64,000 nucleotides of DNA from Levilactobacillus wangkuiensis (GCF_016861605.1 NZ_BOLM01000011.1:28440-92439); one strand, 5' to 3'. Positions 9,709-18,230 are shown, counted from the first letter of the stretch. Numbers and translations are program-made. Notes: a model not told the origin generated them from the letters alone.

Positions 9709-9952
9709 CCAGGGTTGCATAACCGACTCGCCTCCGGGATGGTGAAAATGGGTCGGAACGCTGTGGGCGCACGTCCGGAGCCTAAGAGCGGTCTCCGAAC
9801 TTACTTTGAGCCGCCAGGACCGCGTCTCAAAGATAGCACTTCCCTAAGCGGCCAAGAACGCCACTAAGGGAAGTCCCACGGCTGAACCCATTTTCACCAT
9901 CCCTGCGGCTAACACTATTTTGGCCCTCTGGTCGGTTTCCCTTGGCACATGA
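9709..9952 (-). repeat. Structured intergenic element E4 (family 1)
   Basis: GGGATGGTGAAAATGGGT (9736-9753) pairs perfectly over 18 bp with ACCCATTTTCACCATCCC (9886-9903). These arms are flanked by the conserved strands GCCTCCGG and CTGCGGC, and farther out CCAGGG/AACCGAC pairs with GTCGGTT/CCCTTGG. Inside is a strong hairpin (ACTTCCCTAAG with CTAAGGGAAGT, one mismatch) and remnants of the TCCGGAG and CTTTGAG hairpins. The GTGTCGRTGG core is not evident, so this is a variant form. Confidence 0.7.
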
Positions 9953-10054
9953 CGTGTCACTCAGTTAGACACGCATACGCTTTCTAGGATCTGATCGATA
10001 GCCACCGTAAAAGTAGGTCCAATTGCAAGAGTGATCAGAAACGATTCAATGTGG

Positions 10055-10112
10055 CCAGCTGTGTCGATGGCCTAAGCTGAATGATTTTTTCAGCTTAGGC
10101 CACGGGACGAGC
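10055..10112 (+). repeat. Partial structured element E3 (family 1)
   Basis: Contains the core GTGTCGATGG (10061-10070) followed by a perfect 12-bp hairpin, GGCCTAAGCTGA (10069-10080) with TCAGCTTAGGCC (10090-10101), then CACGGGACGAGCCTTGAGACCG. The rest of the element is missing, so it is a truncated copy. Confidence 0.7.
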
Positions 10113-10128
10113 CTTGAGACCGACGCAG

Positions 10129-10179
10129 AACAAAATAAAAACGAGCAAGCAATCCCAATATGGAATCACTCACTCGTTT
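10129..10179 (-). terminator. Terminator of the ychF/parB operon
   Basis: On the minus strand AAACGAG...CTCGTTT with inner paired steps forms a long hairpin followed by TTATTTT. It lies about 630 bp beyond the stop of the DUF1129 gene. If used, the tandem elements E5a and E5b are part of the operon's 3' untranslated region. Confidence 0.65.
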
Positions 10180-10261
10180 AACTGATCTAAGACTCTAATG
10201 TCTAGATTAACGTTATTTAATTGGCAAAACCAGCCAACCTAGTCAGCGAGCACAACCGCTC

Positions 10262-10510
10262 ACCAACCACCCCCCACCACAAAATTCGCGGCGGGTTCGG
10301 GCCAAACCAATGTTGCCAGAGAACCACAACATCAGCGACCGGAGGCGGCCGGGGCTCAGCCGGGGGATTTACGGTGCGCAGCAGCGTAAATGGTGACTTT
10401 GAGACGCGTTTCTCAGCGTCTCAAAGCAAGTCCGGAGACCGCTCTCTTTGGCTCCGGGCGTCCTCTCCCAGCGTTCCAGCCCCAGGGAGCGACCAGCTGT
10501 CGTGCACCTA
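10262..10510 (+). repeat. Structured element E5a (family 1, tandem copy 1)
   Basis: Carries the hairpin CTTTGAGACGC (10397-10407) / GCGTCTCAAAG (10416-10426) with loop GTTTCTCA, then CCGGAG/CTCCGG with loop ACCGCTCTCTTTGG, and the strand motif CCGGAGGCGG. An ATTTACG/CGTAAAT hairpin precedes them. It is repeated 268 bp downstream as E5b. Confidence 0.75.
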
Positions 10511-10529
10511 AGCACTCAGCCAGTTTTCA

Positions 10530-10795
10530 CCCAACCATCACCCACCACCAGACTCGTGGCGGGTTCGGGCCAAACCAATGTTGCCAGCGAACCGCAACAT
10601 CAGCGACCGGAGGCGGCCGGGGCTCAGCTGGGGGATTTACGGTGCGCAGCAGCGTAAATGGTGACTTTGAGACGCGCTTCTCAGCGGCTCAAAGCAAGTC
10701 CGGAGACCGCTCTTCGGCTCCGGGCGTCCTCCCCCCAGCGTTCCAGCCCCAGGACCGCCGCAGGGAGCGACCAGCTCCCGCACGCCCCTAGGCAC
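10530..10795 (+). repeat. Structured element E5b (family 1, tandem copy 2)
   Basis: Direct repeat of E5a offset by 268 bp (GCGGGTTCGG at 10291 and 10559). The hairpin is CTTTGAGACGC (10665-10675) with GCGGCTCAAAG (10684-10694), loop GCTTCTCA. The second hairpin has the shortened loop ACCGCTCTTCGG. The end carries GCCGCAGGGAGCGACC, the partner strand of CCGGAGGC. It lies 12 bp from the stop codon of the DUF1129 gene. Confidence 0.75.
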
Positions 10796-10806
10796 TGAAC
10801 AAATTT

Positions 10807-11532
10807 TTACCCGAAGAACCCGCCACGAATCTTGTAGGTGCGGCGGAGCCAGTACATGAGGGCGATTGACACAACCCCCAGAATGATACTTGGCCAAGGC
10901 ATCAGCACAGGGTTGATGACGCCAGGTAAGAGTTGGGCAGCGTAGAACAGGATCATCCAGACGATGAACCCTAACAGCACGAACAAGGCGCGAATCCAGC
11001 CGTTGTACTTGTGCTTGATCTTAGGATCGAACAGCCGGGGCATGATGGGCAAGATAAACCCAGCCACAACGGCACTGACCGTGATGGCCGTGATCCCAAC
11101 GGGTTGGCTACTGGTCATCAATTTTGGACTGAAGAGGTACATGATCCCGAACATCAAGTTAAAGATCATGAAGAACGTCAGCGCGTTGTAGATCATGTTG
11201 GGCCAGTAGTTGGGCCCACCGATAACGGCCGTGGCCGATACGGGACCGTCAACGACAGCCTTCACACGAGCATCGACGTCGCCGTAAAGGTTCTTGGCGG
11301 TCTTCCCCGCCTTTTGGCCTTCAACCAGTTCGGTAACCATGTCTTGAACGGCGCTAGCCTTCTTTTCTGGGCTCAACTTAGTCTTGTCTAAGGCCTTGTT
11401 GAACCGGAACATGTAGTCCGCGTTACGCTTGGTCAGCCCGACGTTGTCGAAGGCCGCCCGTTCGTTCACGGCCACGCTATTGCGGTCCTGACGAACACCG
11501 GCGTTACGCGGCGTTTGCTTGTTATCACTCAT
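10807..11532 (-). CDS. DUF1129 family membrane protein
   Basis: A 241-residue protein with a soluble N-terminal part of about 110 residues (charged, helical, NADYMFRFNKALDKTKLS) and four to five C-terminal transmembrane helices starting at MIYNALTFFMIFNLMFG. This is the arrangement of the DUF1129 family found beside ychF in lactobacilli. Its function is unknown. It is the last gene of the rsmG-noc-parA-parB-DUF951-ychF operon, starting 17 bp after ychF with GAAGGGAAAC upstream. Tandem structured elements follow immediately. Confidence 0.85.
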   Translation of the reverse strand: MSDNKQTPRNAGVRQDRNSVAVNERAAFDNVGLTKRNADYMFRFNKALDKTKLSPEKKASAVQDMVTELVEGQKAGKTAKNLYGDVDARVKAVVDGPVSATAVIGGPNYWPNMIYNALTFFMIFNLMFGIMYLFSPKLMTSSQPVGITAITVSAVVAGFILPIMPRLFDPKIKHKYNGWIRALFVLLGFIVWMILFYAAQLLPGVINPVLMPWPSIILGVVSIALMYWLRRTYKIRGGFFG

Positions 11533-11549
11533 TTATAGTTGTTTCCCTT

Positions 11550-12650
11550 CTAAACGTTGAAACGGAATTCGACGATATCGCCGTCAGCCATCACGTAGTC
11601 TTTCCCTTCGACCCGCAGCTTACCGGCTTCCTTCACGGCAGCTTCGGATTCGAGCTTATCTAAATCATCAAAGGCCATGACTTCGGCCCGGATAAACCCA
11701 CGTTCAAAGTCGGAGTGGATGATACCGGCCGCTTGAGGGGCCTTGGTGCCCGTCTTAAACGTCCAAGCACGGGTTTCCTTACCACCGGCCGTAAAGAACG
11801 TTTGCAGGCCTAAGAGGTGGTATGAGGCCCGAATCAGGCGGTTCAAACCAGGCTCTTCAACGCCTTCAGCTTCCAAGAAGTCTTGCTTCTCGTCATCGTC
11901 CAGTTGGGCGATTTCTTCTTCGGCTTCGGCGGCCACGGCAATGGCTTCGGCGCCTTCCTTGGCAGCGTAGTCCTTGATAACGCCAAAGTACTTGGAGTTT
12001 TCGGGATCAGCCATGTCGTCTTCGGCAATGTTAGCCACGTACAGGACGGGCTTGGAGGTCAGGAGGAACAGGCCTTTAACGATTGGCATTTCATCTTCAT
12101 CAAAGGCAATCGTGCGGACGGCCCCACCGGCTTCGAGGACGGGCTTGATCTTTTGCAAGACGTTCAATTCCGCCTTGGCTTCCTTGTCGCTCCCCTTGGC
12201 AGCACGTTCGACCTTGGCCAAGCGCTTGTCAACGGCGGCTAAGTCGGACAGGCCCAGTTCCAAATTGATGGTTTCAATATCATCAATTGGGTCGATTTTC
12301 CCAGAAACGTGGGTGATGTTGTCGTCGTCAAAGGCCCGCACAACGTGGACGATGGCGTCGACCTGGCGAATGTTTTCCAGGAATTGGTTCCCGAGACCTT
12401 CACCCTTGCTGGCACCCTTAACGATCCCGGCAATGTCGGTAAACTCAAACGTGGTGGGCACAACTTTTTTCGCTGGAATTAGGTCTTGAATACGGTCTAA
12501 CCGGCTATCTGGGACTTCCACCATGCCGACGTTTGGGTCGATCGTGGCGAAAGGATAGTTCGCCATTTCGGCCCCAGCCTTTGTAATCGCGTTAAATAAC
12601 GTGGACTTCCCAACGTTTGGTAGCCCAACGATCCCTGCAGTTAATGACAT
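11550..12650 (-). CDS. ychF: Redox-regulated ATPase YchF (Obg family)
   Basis: A 366-residue P-loop protein of the YchF/OLA1 family, which binds ATP rather than GTP and associates with ribosomes; linked to oxidative stress and translation control. Visible are the P-loop GLPNVGKST (residues 8-16), the switch motif DIAGIVKGA, a helical insert near residues 130-200 and the C-terminal TGS domain with GKETRAWTFKTG and the end MADGDIVEFRFNV. Length is normal for the family. The start codon lies 6 bp after the DUF951 stop, with GGAAAGAG as ribosome site overlapping that gene's end, so translation is likely coupled. Confidence 0.96.
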   Translation of the reverse strand: MSLTAGIVGLPNVGKSTLFNAITKAGAEMANYPFATIDPNVGMVEVPDSRLDRIQDLIPAKKVVPTTFEFTDIAGIVKGASKGEGLGNQFLENIRQVDAIVHVVRAFDDDNITHVSGKIDPIDDIETINLELGLSDLAAVDKRLAKVERAAKGSDKEAKAELNVLQKIKPVLEAGGAVRTIAFDEDEMPIVKGLFLLTSKPVLYVANIAEDDMADPENSKYFGVIKDYAAKEGAEAIAVAAEAEEEIAQLDDDEKQDFLEAEGVEEPGLNRLIRASYHLLGLQTFFTAGGKETRAWTFKTGTKAPQAAGIIHSDFERGFIRAEVMAFDDLDKLESEAAVKEAGKLRVEGKDYVMADGDIVEFRFNV

Positions 12651-12655
12651 AACAA

Positions 12656-12859
12656 TTATTCACTCTTTCCATTATTGGCGTCGGCCTTGACCAGCACCTT
12701 TTTCAATTTCTTTTCAAACTCACGGCGTGACAACATGACAACGTGGCCGCAGTTGGTACACTTGATCTTGATATCCGCGCCCATCCGGGTAATTTCCCAG
12801 CGGTTGGTGCCGCAGGGGTGGGCCTTTTTCATTTCTACCAAATCACCTAAATCGTACAT
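12656..12859 (-). CDS. DUF951 family protein
   Basis: A 67-residue protein with the family signature KKAHPCGTNRWEITRMGADIKIKCTNCGHVVML: one cysteine in HPCG and a CTNCGH pair suggest a small metal-binding or nucleic-acid-binding fold. It is almost always found between parB and ychF in lactobacilli. It has GGAGGG upstream and tight spacing to both neighbours (20 bp after parB, 6 bp before ychF). Confidence 0.92.
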   Translation of the reverse strand: MYDLGDLVEMKKAHPCGTNRWEITRMGADIKIKCTNCGHVVMLSRREFEKKLKKVLVKADANNGKSE

Positions 12860-12879
12860 GGCGTTCCCTCCAATGCTCG

Positions 12880-13764
12880 CTAATCTAAGTGGATGTCCAG
12901 CAAATCTAGGATGCGGTTCAGATCATCATTGGACAGGTATTCGATTTCAATCCGACCCTGATGATCCTTGTTCAGAGCTTCGTTGATGGAAACCTGGGTC
13001 CCGAACCGTTCTTGTAATTGATTTTCAGTCGACCGAAGGAACGGGGACTTCTTCTTGGCGGGCTTCTTGGCTAATTTCTTAGCGGCGCCGTTCAGCTTGT
13101 TGACTTCGGCTTCGACCGCGCGGACGGTCATCCCCTCGGCCACGGCCTTCTTGGCCAACGCCACCAACTTGGTCTTATCCTTTAAGGACAGCAGCGTCCG
13201 GGCCTGGCCCATCGACAGCTCGTTGTGTTGTAGCATATCTTTGACCGCCTTAGGTAGCCCCAGCAAACGCAGGTAGTTGGCGATGTACGGCCGGCTCTTG
13301 CCCAAGCGTTCGGAGACCTGGGCCTGCGTCAAGGTGAGCTTGGTCATCAAGGTATCGTAGGCTTCGGCTTCTTCCAAAGGCGTGAGGTCTTCGCGTTGCA
13401 GGTTTTCCAGCACGGCGATCTCCATCATTTGTTCCTCGGTAATGTCGCGGATGATGCCCGGAATCGTGGTCTTACCAGCGATTTTAGACGCCCGGAAGCG
13501 ACGTTCGCCAGCTAAGATCTCGTAGCGTTCCAACGTCTTGTCCGGTTGGCGGACGATGATGGGTTGGAACACCCCGGTCTTTTTAATCGAAGCAGCCAGA
13601 TCGTCCAGCCCCTTCTTATCAAATTTCTGCCGTGGCTGATACGGGTTGGGCCGGATGTCGGCTAGCGTCAGGTCAACAACGGTTTCTTCAGCGGTATCCA
13701 CGCCATTTTCCGCAAACAGCGCGTCAATTCCCCGTCCTAAACTTTTCTCTTTCTTACTTGCCAT
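12880..13764 (-). CDS. parB: Chromosome partitioning protein ParB (Spo0J)
   Basis: A 294-residue ParB/Spo0J family CTPase that binds parS sites, spreads on DNA as a clamp and works with ParA to segregate the origin region. It opens with the conserved LGRGIDALFAENG, then has the N-terminal nucleotide-binding domain with GERRFRASK and ENLQREDLTPLEEA, the helix-turn-helix (LTQAQVSERLGKSRPYIANY) and a C-terminal dimerisation domain (GRIEIEYLSNDDLNRILDLL). A Lys-rich insert is present near residue 225. The start overlaps parA by 11 bp. I found no perfect parS 16-mer in the window. Confidence 0.95.
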   Translation of the reverse strand: MASKKEKSLGRGIDALFAENGVDTAEETVVDLTLADIRPNPYQPRQKFDKKGLDDLAASIKKTGVFQPIIVRQPDKTLERYEILAGERRFRASKIAGKTTIPGIIRDITEEQMMEIAVLENLQREDLTPLEEAEAYDTLMTKLTLTQAQVSERLGKSRPYIANYLRLLGLPKAVKDMLQHNELSMGQARTLLSLKDKTKLVALAKKAVAEGMTVRAVEAEVNKLNGAAKKLAKKPAKKKSPFLRSTENQLQERFGTQVSINEALNKDHQGRIEIEYLSNDDLNRILDLLDIHLD

Positions 13765-14521
13765 GGGCAGCTAGCACTTCCTTTGCGAGTTCAGAGTAAA
13801 CTTCCGCACCCTTAGACTTGGGCGCGTAATCAATGATTGGCATCCCGTGACTTGGTGCCTCCGCTAACTGCACGTTACGCGGAATAATTGTGGCATAAAC
13901 CTTGTTTTGGAAATACTTTTTAACTTCTTCATTGACCTGTTTCCCCAGGTTGGTCCGGGCGTCATACAACGTCAGGAGGACGCCTTCGATCTTCAGGTCG
14001 CGGTTAAAGTGTTTTTGCACCAATTTGACGGTGTTCAACAGCTGCGTCAACCCTTCCAGCGCATAGTATTCACTCTGCACGGGAATCAGGATGGAATCGG
14101 CGGCCGTGAACGCGTTGATGGTCAACAGACCCAGCGAAGGCGGACAGTCGATCAAAATGTAATCGTACTGGTCCCGAACTTCGTCGAGGGCGGCCTTCAG
14201 CCGGGTTTCTCTGGCCATCATCGGGGTCAACTCAATTTCGGCCCCAGAAAGCTGGATGGTCGCCGGAACGATGTCTAACCCGGGGTGTTCCGTGTGAATG
14301 ATGGCGTCTTGAATCGGCGTCTCGTTGACCAGCACATCGTAAATTTCTTGTTCAATGGTGGCCTTCTGAACGCCGACCCCGCTGGTAGCGTTACCCTGGG
14401 CATCGGTGTCCACAAGTAAGACTTGCTTGCCATCGGTGGCTAAAGCGGCGCCTAAGTTCACGCCGGTCGTGGTTTTACCCACGCCACCCTTTTGATTGGC
14501 TAATGCAATAATGTAGCCCAT
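13754..14521 (-). CDS. parA: Chromosome partitioning ATPase ParA (Soj)
   Basis: A 255-residue ParA/MinD-type ATPase. It has the deviant Walker A KGGVGKTTTGVNLGAA (residues 8-23), Walker A' VDTDAQGN, Walker B DYILIDCPPSLG and NQKGG at the start. With ParB it positions replication origins and, in Bacillus, regulates DnaA. I start at ATG 14521 (MGYIIALANQKGG) because the open frame upstream to 14533 only adds a GTG lying inside the ribosome site AGAGGTG. Overlaps parB and lies 14 bp after noc, so all are one operon. Confidence 0.95.
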   Translation of the reverse strand: MGYIIALANQKGGVGKTTTGVNLGAALATDGKQVLLVDTDAQGNATSGVGVQKATIEQEIYDVLVNETPIQDAIIHTEHPGLDIVPATIQLSGAEIELTPMMARETRLKAALDEVRDQYDYILIDCPPSLGLLTINAFTAADSILIPVQSEYYALEGLTQLLNTVKLVQKHFNRDLKIEGVLLTLYDARTNLGKQVNEEVKKYFQNKVYATIIPRNVQLAEAPSHGMPIIDYAPKSKGAEVYSELAKEVLAAHGK

Positions 14522-14535
14522 ATGTCGTTTCACCT

Positions 14536-15369
14536 CTAGCTTTCTTTGGGAATGTCAATAATAATGCGGTAACCGTCCGCGGTTTCTTCTTCTTTGGTGG
14601 TGAGCGTCATGCCCGCGTCGCTGACCATCTTCACCGACTTGCGAATGGTGTTGACGGCCACGCGGGTGTCGCCGGAAACGCTGTGTTTGGTGACTTTGCG
14701 GCGGCGCTTCTTGGGGTGCTGTTGCTTGGCGATGAGCGCTTCGGTCTCCTTGACGGTCAACTTGTCAGCGATAACCGTCTGCAACACGGCGACCTGAGCG
14801 GCTTCGTCTAAGGCCAACAGGGCCCGCCCATGGCGTTCGGAAATGTCGCGGTTCAAAATGGCCTCACGCACCGGTTCGGCCAGCTTCAGGAGCCGTAGCT
14901 TGTTGGCCACGAACCCCTGACTCTTGCCAATGCCCTCAGCCAGTTGCGACTGGGTCATGTGGTTGAGTTCCATCAGTTTCTGGTAGGCGTGGGCCTCTTC
15001 CACGGCGGTCAATTCCTCCCGTTGGAGGTTTTCAATCAGGGCCATGGAAGCCGTTTCGTCATCATCCATTTTTTCTAAAATGGCCGGGACCGTGTCCCAT
15101 TTCAGACTCGAAACGGCCCGAAAACGCCGTTCACCAGCGATGATCTCGTAGTGGTCGTCCTCGTATTCCCGTAAGACAATGGGTTGGAGGAGGCCATGTT
15201 CTTGAATCGTTTGGGCCAGTTCGGCGATTGCCGTTTGGTCAAACCGTTGCCGGGGTTGAAACCGGTTGGGAATGATCTGGGCGACTGGAATCATCACCAC
15301 ATTTTGTTTCACGGGATGGGCCGGATGCGTGGCCTTCTCCCGATTATTTCCAAATAATGAAAATGGCAA
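14536..15369 (-). CDS. noc: Nucleoid occlusion protein Noc
   Basis: A 277-residue ParB paralogue. The N-terminal MPFSLFGNNR resembles the amphipathic membrane-targeting start of Noc. Next come the CTP-binding region (GERRFRAVSS, ENLQREELTAVEEA), the helix-turn-helix (MTQSQLAEGIGKSQGFVANK) and a basic C-terminal part (KKRRRKV). Noc binds its own sites and links DNA to the membrane to block septation over the nucleoid. Position between rsmG and parA is the standard Noc context in Firmicutes. The start has GGGGG upstream within the rsmG-noc gap of about 20 bp. Confidence 0.92.
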   Translation of the reverse strand: MPFSLFGNNREKATHPAHPVKQNVVMIPVAQIIPNRFQPRQRFDQTAIAELAQTIQEHGLLQPIVLREYEDDHYEIIAGERRFRAVSSLKWDTVPAILEKMDDDETASMALIENLQREELTAVEEAHAYQKLMELNHMTQSQLAEGIGKSQGFVANKLRLLKLAEPVREAILNRDISERHGRALLALDEAAQVAVLQTVIADKLTVKETEALIAKQQHPKKRRRKVTKHSVSGDTRVAVNTIRKSVKMVSDAGMTLTTKEEETADGYRIIIDIPKES

Positions 15370-15388
15370 TTATCTTACCCCCATCCCA

Positions 15389-16117
15389 TTAATCTTCTAA
15401 CGGCTCCCGGTTGGGCGTGCCAGCTTTACGCGGGTAGCGCTTGGGTGTGTGCTTGACCTTATCCACGACCACAATGTGCCGTGGGTCGTTGGATTCTGGT
15501 AAATTGAACGCAAAGTCCCCGGCCACCTGGCCACCTAGCGTGGTGATTCCGGTCTGGCTAACGGCCAATTCGTTCTCGGTCTGAGCGGCTTTCAAGGCCA
15601 CGAACTGCCCACCGACCTTGGTCAGGGGTAAACACAGTTCGCTCAGGACAGACATGCGGGCCACGGCGCGGGCAGTGACCAGGTCAAAGCCCTCGCGGTA
15701 TGGCGCCCGCTTGCCACCGAATTCCTCAGCCCGGGCGTGATGAAAGGCCACGCCGGTCAGGTTCAGCTTGGCGGCCAGTTCATTTAAGAACGTGATTCGC
15801 TTGTTTAAGGAATCCACGATGGTCACCTGGAGCTGTGGAAAGACGATTTTCAGTGGTAGTGACGGGAACCCGGCCCCGGCGCCGACGTCACAGAGTGTGA
15901 GCGGCTCGGTCCGGATTGCGGGCACGTAAAAAGCGGGGGTCAACGAGTCGTAAAAATGTTTCAAGTAGACTTCGGGCTCCGCAGTAATGGTCGTCAAATT
16001 GACGTGTTCGTTCGTCGCTACCAAGAACTGATAATAGTCAGCAAATTGTTGTTGCTGTGTTGCGTTTAATTCGATGCCTTGCGCCGACAGCGCGGCACGA
16101 AATTCTTCAGGATTCAT
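15389..16117 (-). CDS. rsmG: 16S rRNA (guanine527-N7)-methyltransferase RsmG
   Basis: A 242-residue Rossmann methyltransferase (formerly GidB) that uses S-adenosylmethionine to methylate G527 of 16S rRNA; loss gives low-level streptomycin resistance in other bacteria. Motif I is [19 protein letters not shown]; further family segments are [27 protein letters not shown] and [21 protein letters not shown]. The C-terminal tail [13 protein letters not shown] is typical. The start follows GGGAGATATTGC. First gene of the partition operon, behind the predicted promoter at 16.17 kb. Confidence 0.95.
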   Translation of the reverse strand: MNPEEFRAALSAQGIELNATQQQQFADYYQFLVATNEHVNLTTITAEPEVYLKHFYDSLTPAFYVPAIRTEPLTLCDVGAGAGFPSLPLKIVFPQLQVTIVDSLNKRITFLNELAAKLNLTGVAFHHARAEEFGGKRAPYREGFDLVTARAVARMSVLSELCLPLTKVGGQFVALKAAQTENELAVSQTGITTLGGQVAGDFAFNLPESNDPRHIVVVDKVKHTPKRYPRKAGTPNREPLED

Positions 16118-16142
16118 GCAATATCTCCCTGCTCAGTTCTCT

Positions 16143-16173
16143 GTGAAACACAATTGTTTCACGTTTGATTATA
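16143..16173 (-). promoter_or_regulatory. rsmG operon -10 region and GTGAAACA/TGTTTCAC inverted repeat
   Basis: A consensus -10 TATAAT lies on the minus strand at 16168-16173; the -35 is weak. Just downstream, in the 5' leader, GTGAAACA (16143-16150) and TGTTTCAC (16155-16162) form an inverted repeat with a 4-bp spacer. The two 8-mers are exactly the two halves of the parS consensus in swapped order, so an autoregulatory ParB or Noc role is conceivable (inference). Confidence 0.45.
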
Positions 16174-16367
16174 CTTTACCTTACTTACAGGCGAAACGCA
16201 ACCGAACCGGTTGGGCTTCGCCATAGCGTCGTTACCTATTATACCGAAAATCCCCGCCACATGAAACGCCTATCGGTTACTTTTGGGTTTTGCTGGTCTG
16301 GCTTACCGGAAACGTCACTGACTTACGCTGACTACCAATTTAGTCTGGTTGAGGTGTGGTCGCCTGC

Positions 16368-16550
16368 GGCCTCCAGGGATTCCGCCTGCTGTGGGGAACG
16401 GTTCCGGCCTGAGGAGCGGTCCTCCACCTCGCTTTGAAACCTCGCTGAGGCCCGCGAGTTTCCAAAGTCGTCCCGTGCTGTAAGGCCGGCAGCCCACCGG
16501 TCTAACACCACCGACACAGCCGTCTCCATCCCTGGCTGCCTCCGGCTAAG
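16368..16550 (-). repeat. Structured intergenic element E6 (family 1)
   Basis: The minus-strand core GTGTCGGTGG lies at 16508-16517. CCAGGGAT (16373-16380) pairs with ATCCCTGG (16528-16535), flanked by GCCTGCGGC and GCCTCCGGC. Inside are CTGCTGTGGGGAAC, the GGCCTGAGGAGCGGTCC segment (complement of the CGCYTCYCAG loop motif) and a GAAAC-type hairpin (GAAACCTCGC with GCGAGTTTC). Upstream of rsmG and in the gap to the 17129 gene. Confidence 0.7.
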
Positions 16551-16770
16551 CTTGATCACCAACATGAAATTTTCTGGAACGCGTCAGTGGCTCGTCCGGT
16601 GTGGCTGGACGAGCGAAAACTGGAAGAACCGATTGGCTTTTCATGTTAGGTTGTTTCTGCGATGGGCATTCGACGTTGAGAAAGATTGAAACTACACTGG
16701 CTCGGAAAATTTCTATAACCCCTACGTTTTAACACAACTGCTAAAAACCAAATGACCGCCCAATGGTATT

Positions 16771-17086
16771 GGCGCTAGTCACGGGCTAAACCAGTGTTAG
16801 CCGCAGGGCTGGGAAAACTGGGCCGGCCGTGGGAGTGACCAGAGGCGCGCCAAGGTGCCCGGCTGTGTCGATGGCCTTGGCTGGAGTTCTTTTCCAGCCT
16901 AGCCCATGGAACAACCTTTGAGACCGTCCTTTGGCTCAAAGTTGAGGTGGAAGCCCGCTTCTCAGGCTGGAACCGGCCCCACAGCAGGGCACCTTGAGCG
17001 CGCCGCCGGGAACGGACGCGACCAGGCCCAGTTTTCACCAGCCCGGAGGCGAGTACAACGACTCGTTTAGAACGTGAAATAGCGCC
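16771..17086 (+). repeat. Structured intergenic element E7 (family 1, full length)
   Basis: The best-preserved copy. Outer arms GGCGCTA, TCACG and CTAAAC (16771-16791) pair in order with GTTTAG, CGTGA and TAGCGCC (17065-17086). Next, GCCGCAGG and CCGGAGGC face each other, then GGGCTGGGAAAACTGGGCC (16806-16824) pairs with GGCCCAGTTTTCACCAGCCC (17025-17044, one mismatch region), then GTGACCAGAGG faces CGCCGGGAACGG, then GGCGCGCCAAGGTGCCC pairs with GGGCACCTTGAGCGCGCC. The core GTGTCGATGG is at 16865-16874. Confidence 0.8.
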
Positions 17087-17117
17087 ACAAAACCGTTGGT
17101 GCTGGTTTTGTGGCGCT
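17081..17117 (-). terminator. Terminator-like hairpin sharing an arm with E7
   Basis: AGCGCCACAAAACC (17081-17094) and GGTTTTGTGGCGCT (17104-17117) form a perfect 14-bp stem 12 bp beyond the stop of the 17129 gene. There is only ATTTC after it, so termination would be weak. The arm 17081-17086 is also the outer arm of E7, so the two structures exclude each other. Confidence 0.55.
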
Positions 17118-17128
17118 ACGTTGGTAGG

Positions 17129-18010
17129 TTAAATTAGGGGCAGGCCATTTCCCGCCCGGCGCGGATTAGTCAGCCGCGGCCGGTGCTTAGCGAAACCCGT
17201 GTTGGTGATGTCAATCGTGTCAATCACGGACTGACCCAGGTAGAGCGGATGGTTGGTGATACTGGCCATCCCCCGTTGAATCGTGATGACGTTATAGCTA
17301 GTGGCGTCGTGGACCTCGTGGTGGTGTGGGTCTTGACAATCGATATAGGTCGAGGCCGAGGCCACCGTGGTAACCGGAATAGTCGTATCCACTAAATAGT
17401 TGGCCCCGAAATGCAGGTGACCGGCGAAGATACCGCCGATGTTGTGGCCATGTAGGATGGCCAACAACTCCCGGTTATTTTGTAAGAGCGCGTACCGCAT
17501 TCCCCGCAACGCCGGTGCATCCAGTGGATGATGCAGAAACAAAAAGGCGCGTCGGCGTGGCGCTAGATGAAGATTTTTATTGAGCCAATCCAATTGCTCA
17601 CGGTCCAGCCACCCGGCCTCTTTGTTCGGCTCCCATTTGGAATCCAGAAAGTAAAAATCCATATTCTGATAAACCTGTTTGTAGGCATAGTACGGCTGAT
17701 GAGGCTCACCCAAATAGCCCAAGTTAAAGGCCTCGCGGTCGTCCTGGTCGCCCAAGATAACCTGAATGGGCGCCTGCAGCCGGTCGGACTGCGTGGCTAA
17801 GTAGTCGCGTAGCTTGGCATAATCGCGGCTCGTACCGGCCGTCAGTAGGTCCCCACTAATGACGACGAGGTCCGGTTGTAGGTCGTGCGCGATAATGTCA
17901 TCAAAGATACGTTGTAGTTTGGTTGCCGGCGGGAGATGTTGGTTGTACTGTGGCCCATTGGCCGCCGATAACTGTGGATCTGATAAGTGAACAATTGTGA
18001 ATTTATTCAT
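17129..18010 (-). CDS. Metallophosphoesterase (CpdA/Icc-like)
   Basis: A 293-residue calcineurin-type phosphoesterase with a two-metal site. Motifs in order: HLSDPQ near residue 9 (in place of D-x-H), SGDLL near residue 52, ILGDQDD near residue 86 (in place of GNHD), HHPLDAP near residue 160 and GHLHFG near residue 197. The family includes 3',5'-cyclic-nucleotide and nucleotide phosphodiesterases, but the true substrate cannot be read from sequence. GDQD instead of GNHD loses the motif histidine, which may reduce or change activity. Single-gene unit between E7 and the nucleoside cluster. Confidence 0.8.
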   Translation of the reverse strand: MNKFTIVHLSDPQLSAANGPQYNQHLPPATKLQRIFDDIIAHDLQPDLVVISGDLLTAGTSRDYAKLRDYLATQSDRLQAPIQVILGDQDDREAFNLGYLGEPHQPYYAYKQVYQNMDFYFLDSKWEPNKEAGWLDREQLDWLNKNLHLAPRRRAFLFLHHPLDAPALRGMRYALLQNNRELLAILHGHNIGGIFAGHLHFGANYLVDTTIPVTTVASASTYIDCQDPHHHEVHDATSYNVITIQRGMASITNHPLYLGQSVIDTIDITNTGFAKHRPRLTNPRRAGNGLPLI

Positions 18011-18180
18011 ACCCCCGTGGCCCCCATCAAATAAGTCGCCATTACCGGGGCACCACCCGGCAACAGTCCCCGACTATTACTAAGTTAGGTCCAGCATACC
18101 GAAGCGATGTAAAGATTTGATGTTATCCCCGTCAACATCTTGTAAAATTTTTGCCAACGGTGAGCAAAGTCTCCGCAATA

Positions 18181-18212
18181 AAAAACCCATCACGCCACTC
18201 TCGCTGTGATGG
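18181..18212 (-). terminator. Rho-independent terminator
   Basis: CCATCAC and GTGATGG on the minus strand pair and are followed by GTTTTTTATT. It ends the small transcript of the 18231-18320 peptide gene. Confidence 0.75.
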
Positions 18213-18230
18213 ATTTTAATTTTACTTTTC

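Noticed and set aside
10221..10897. Several overlapping open frames of 70-133 codons on both strands
   Set aside because: They fall in the GC-rich tandem structured elements, lack ribosome sites and have repeat-like composition.
12880..16175. A parS site in the partition operon
   Set aside because: No 16-mer close to TGTTTCACGTGAAACA was found; only half-sites such as TGTTTCACG at 15.3 and 16.15 kb.
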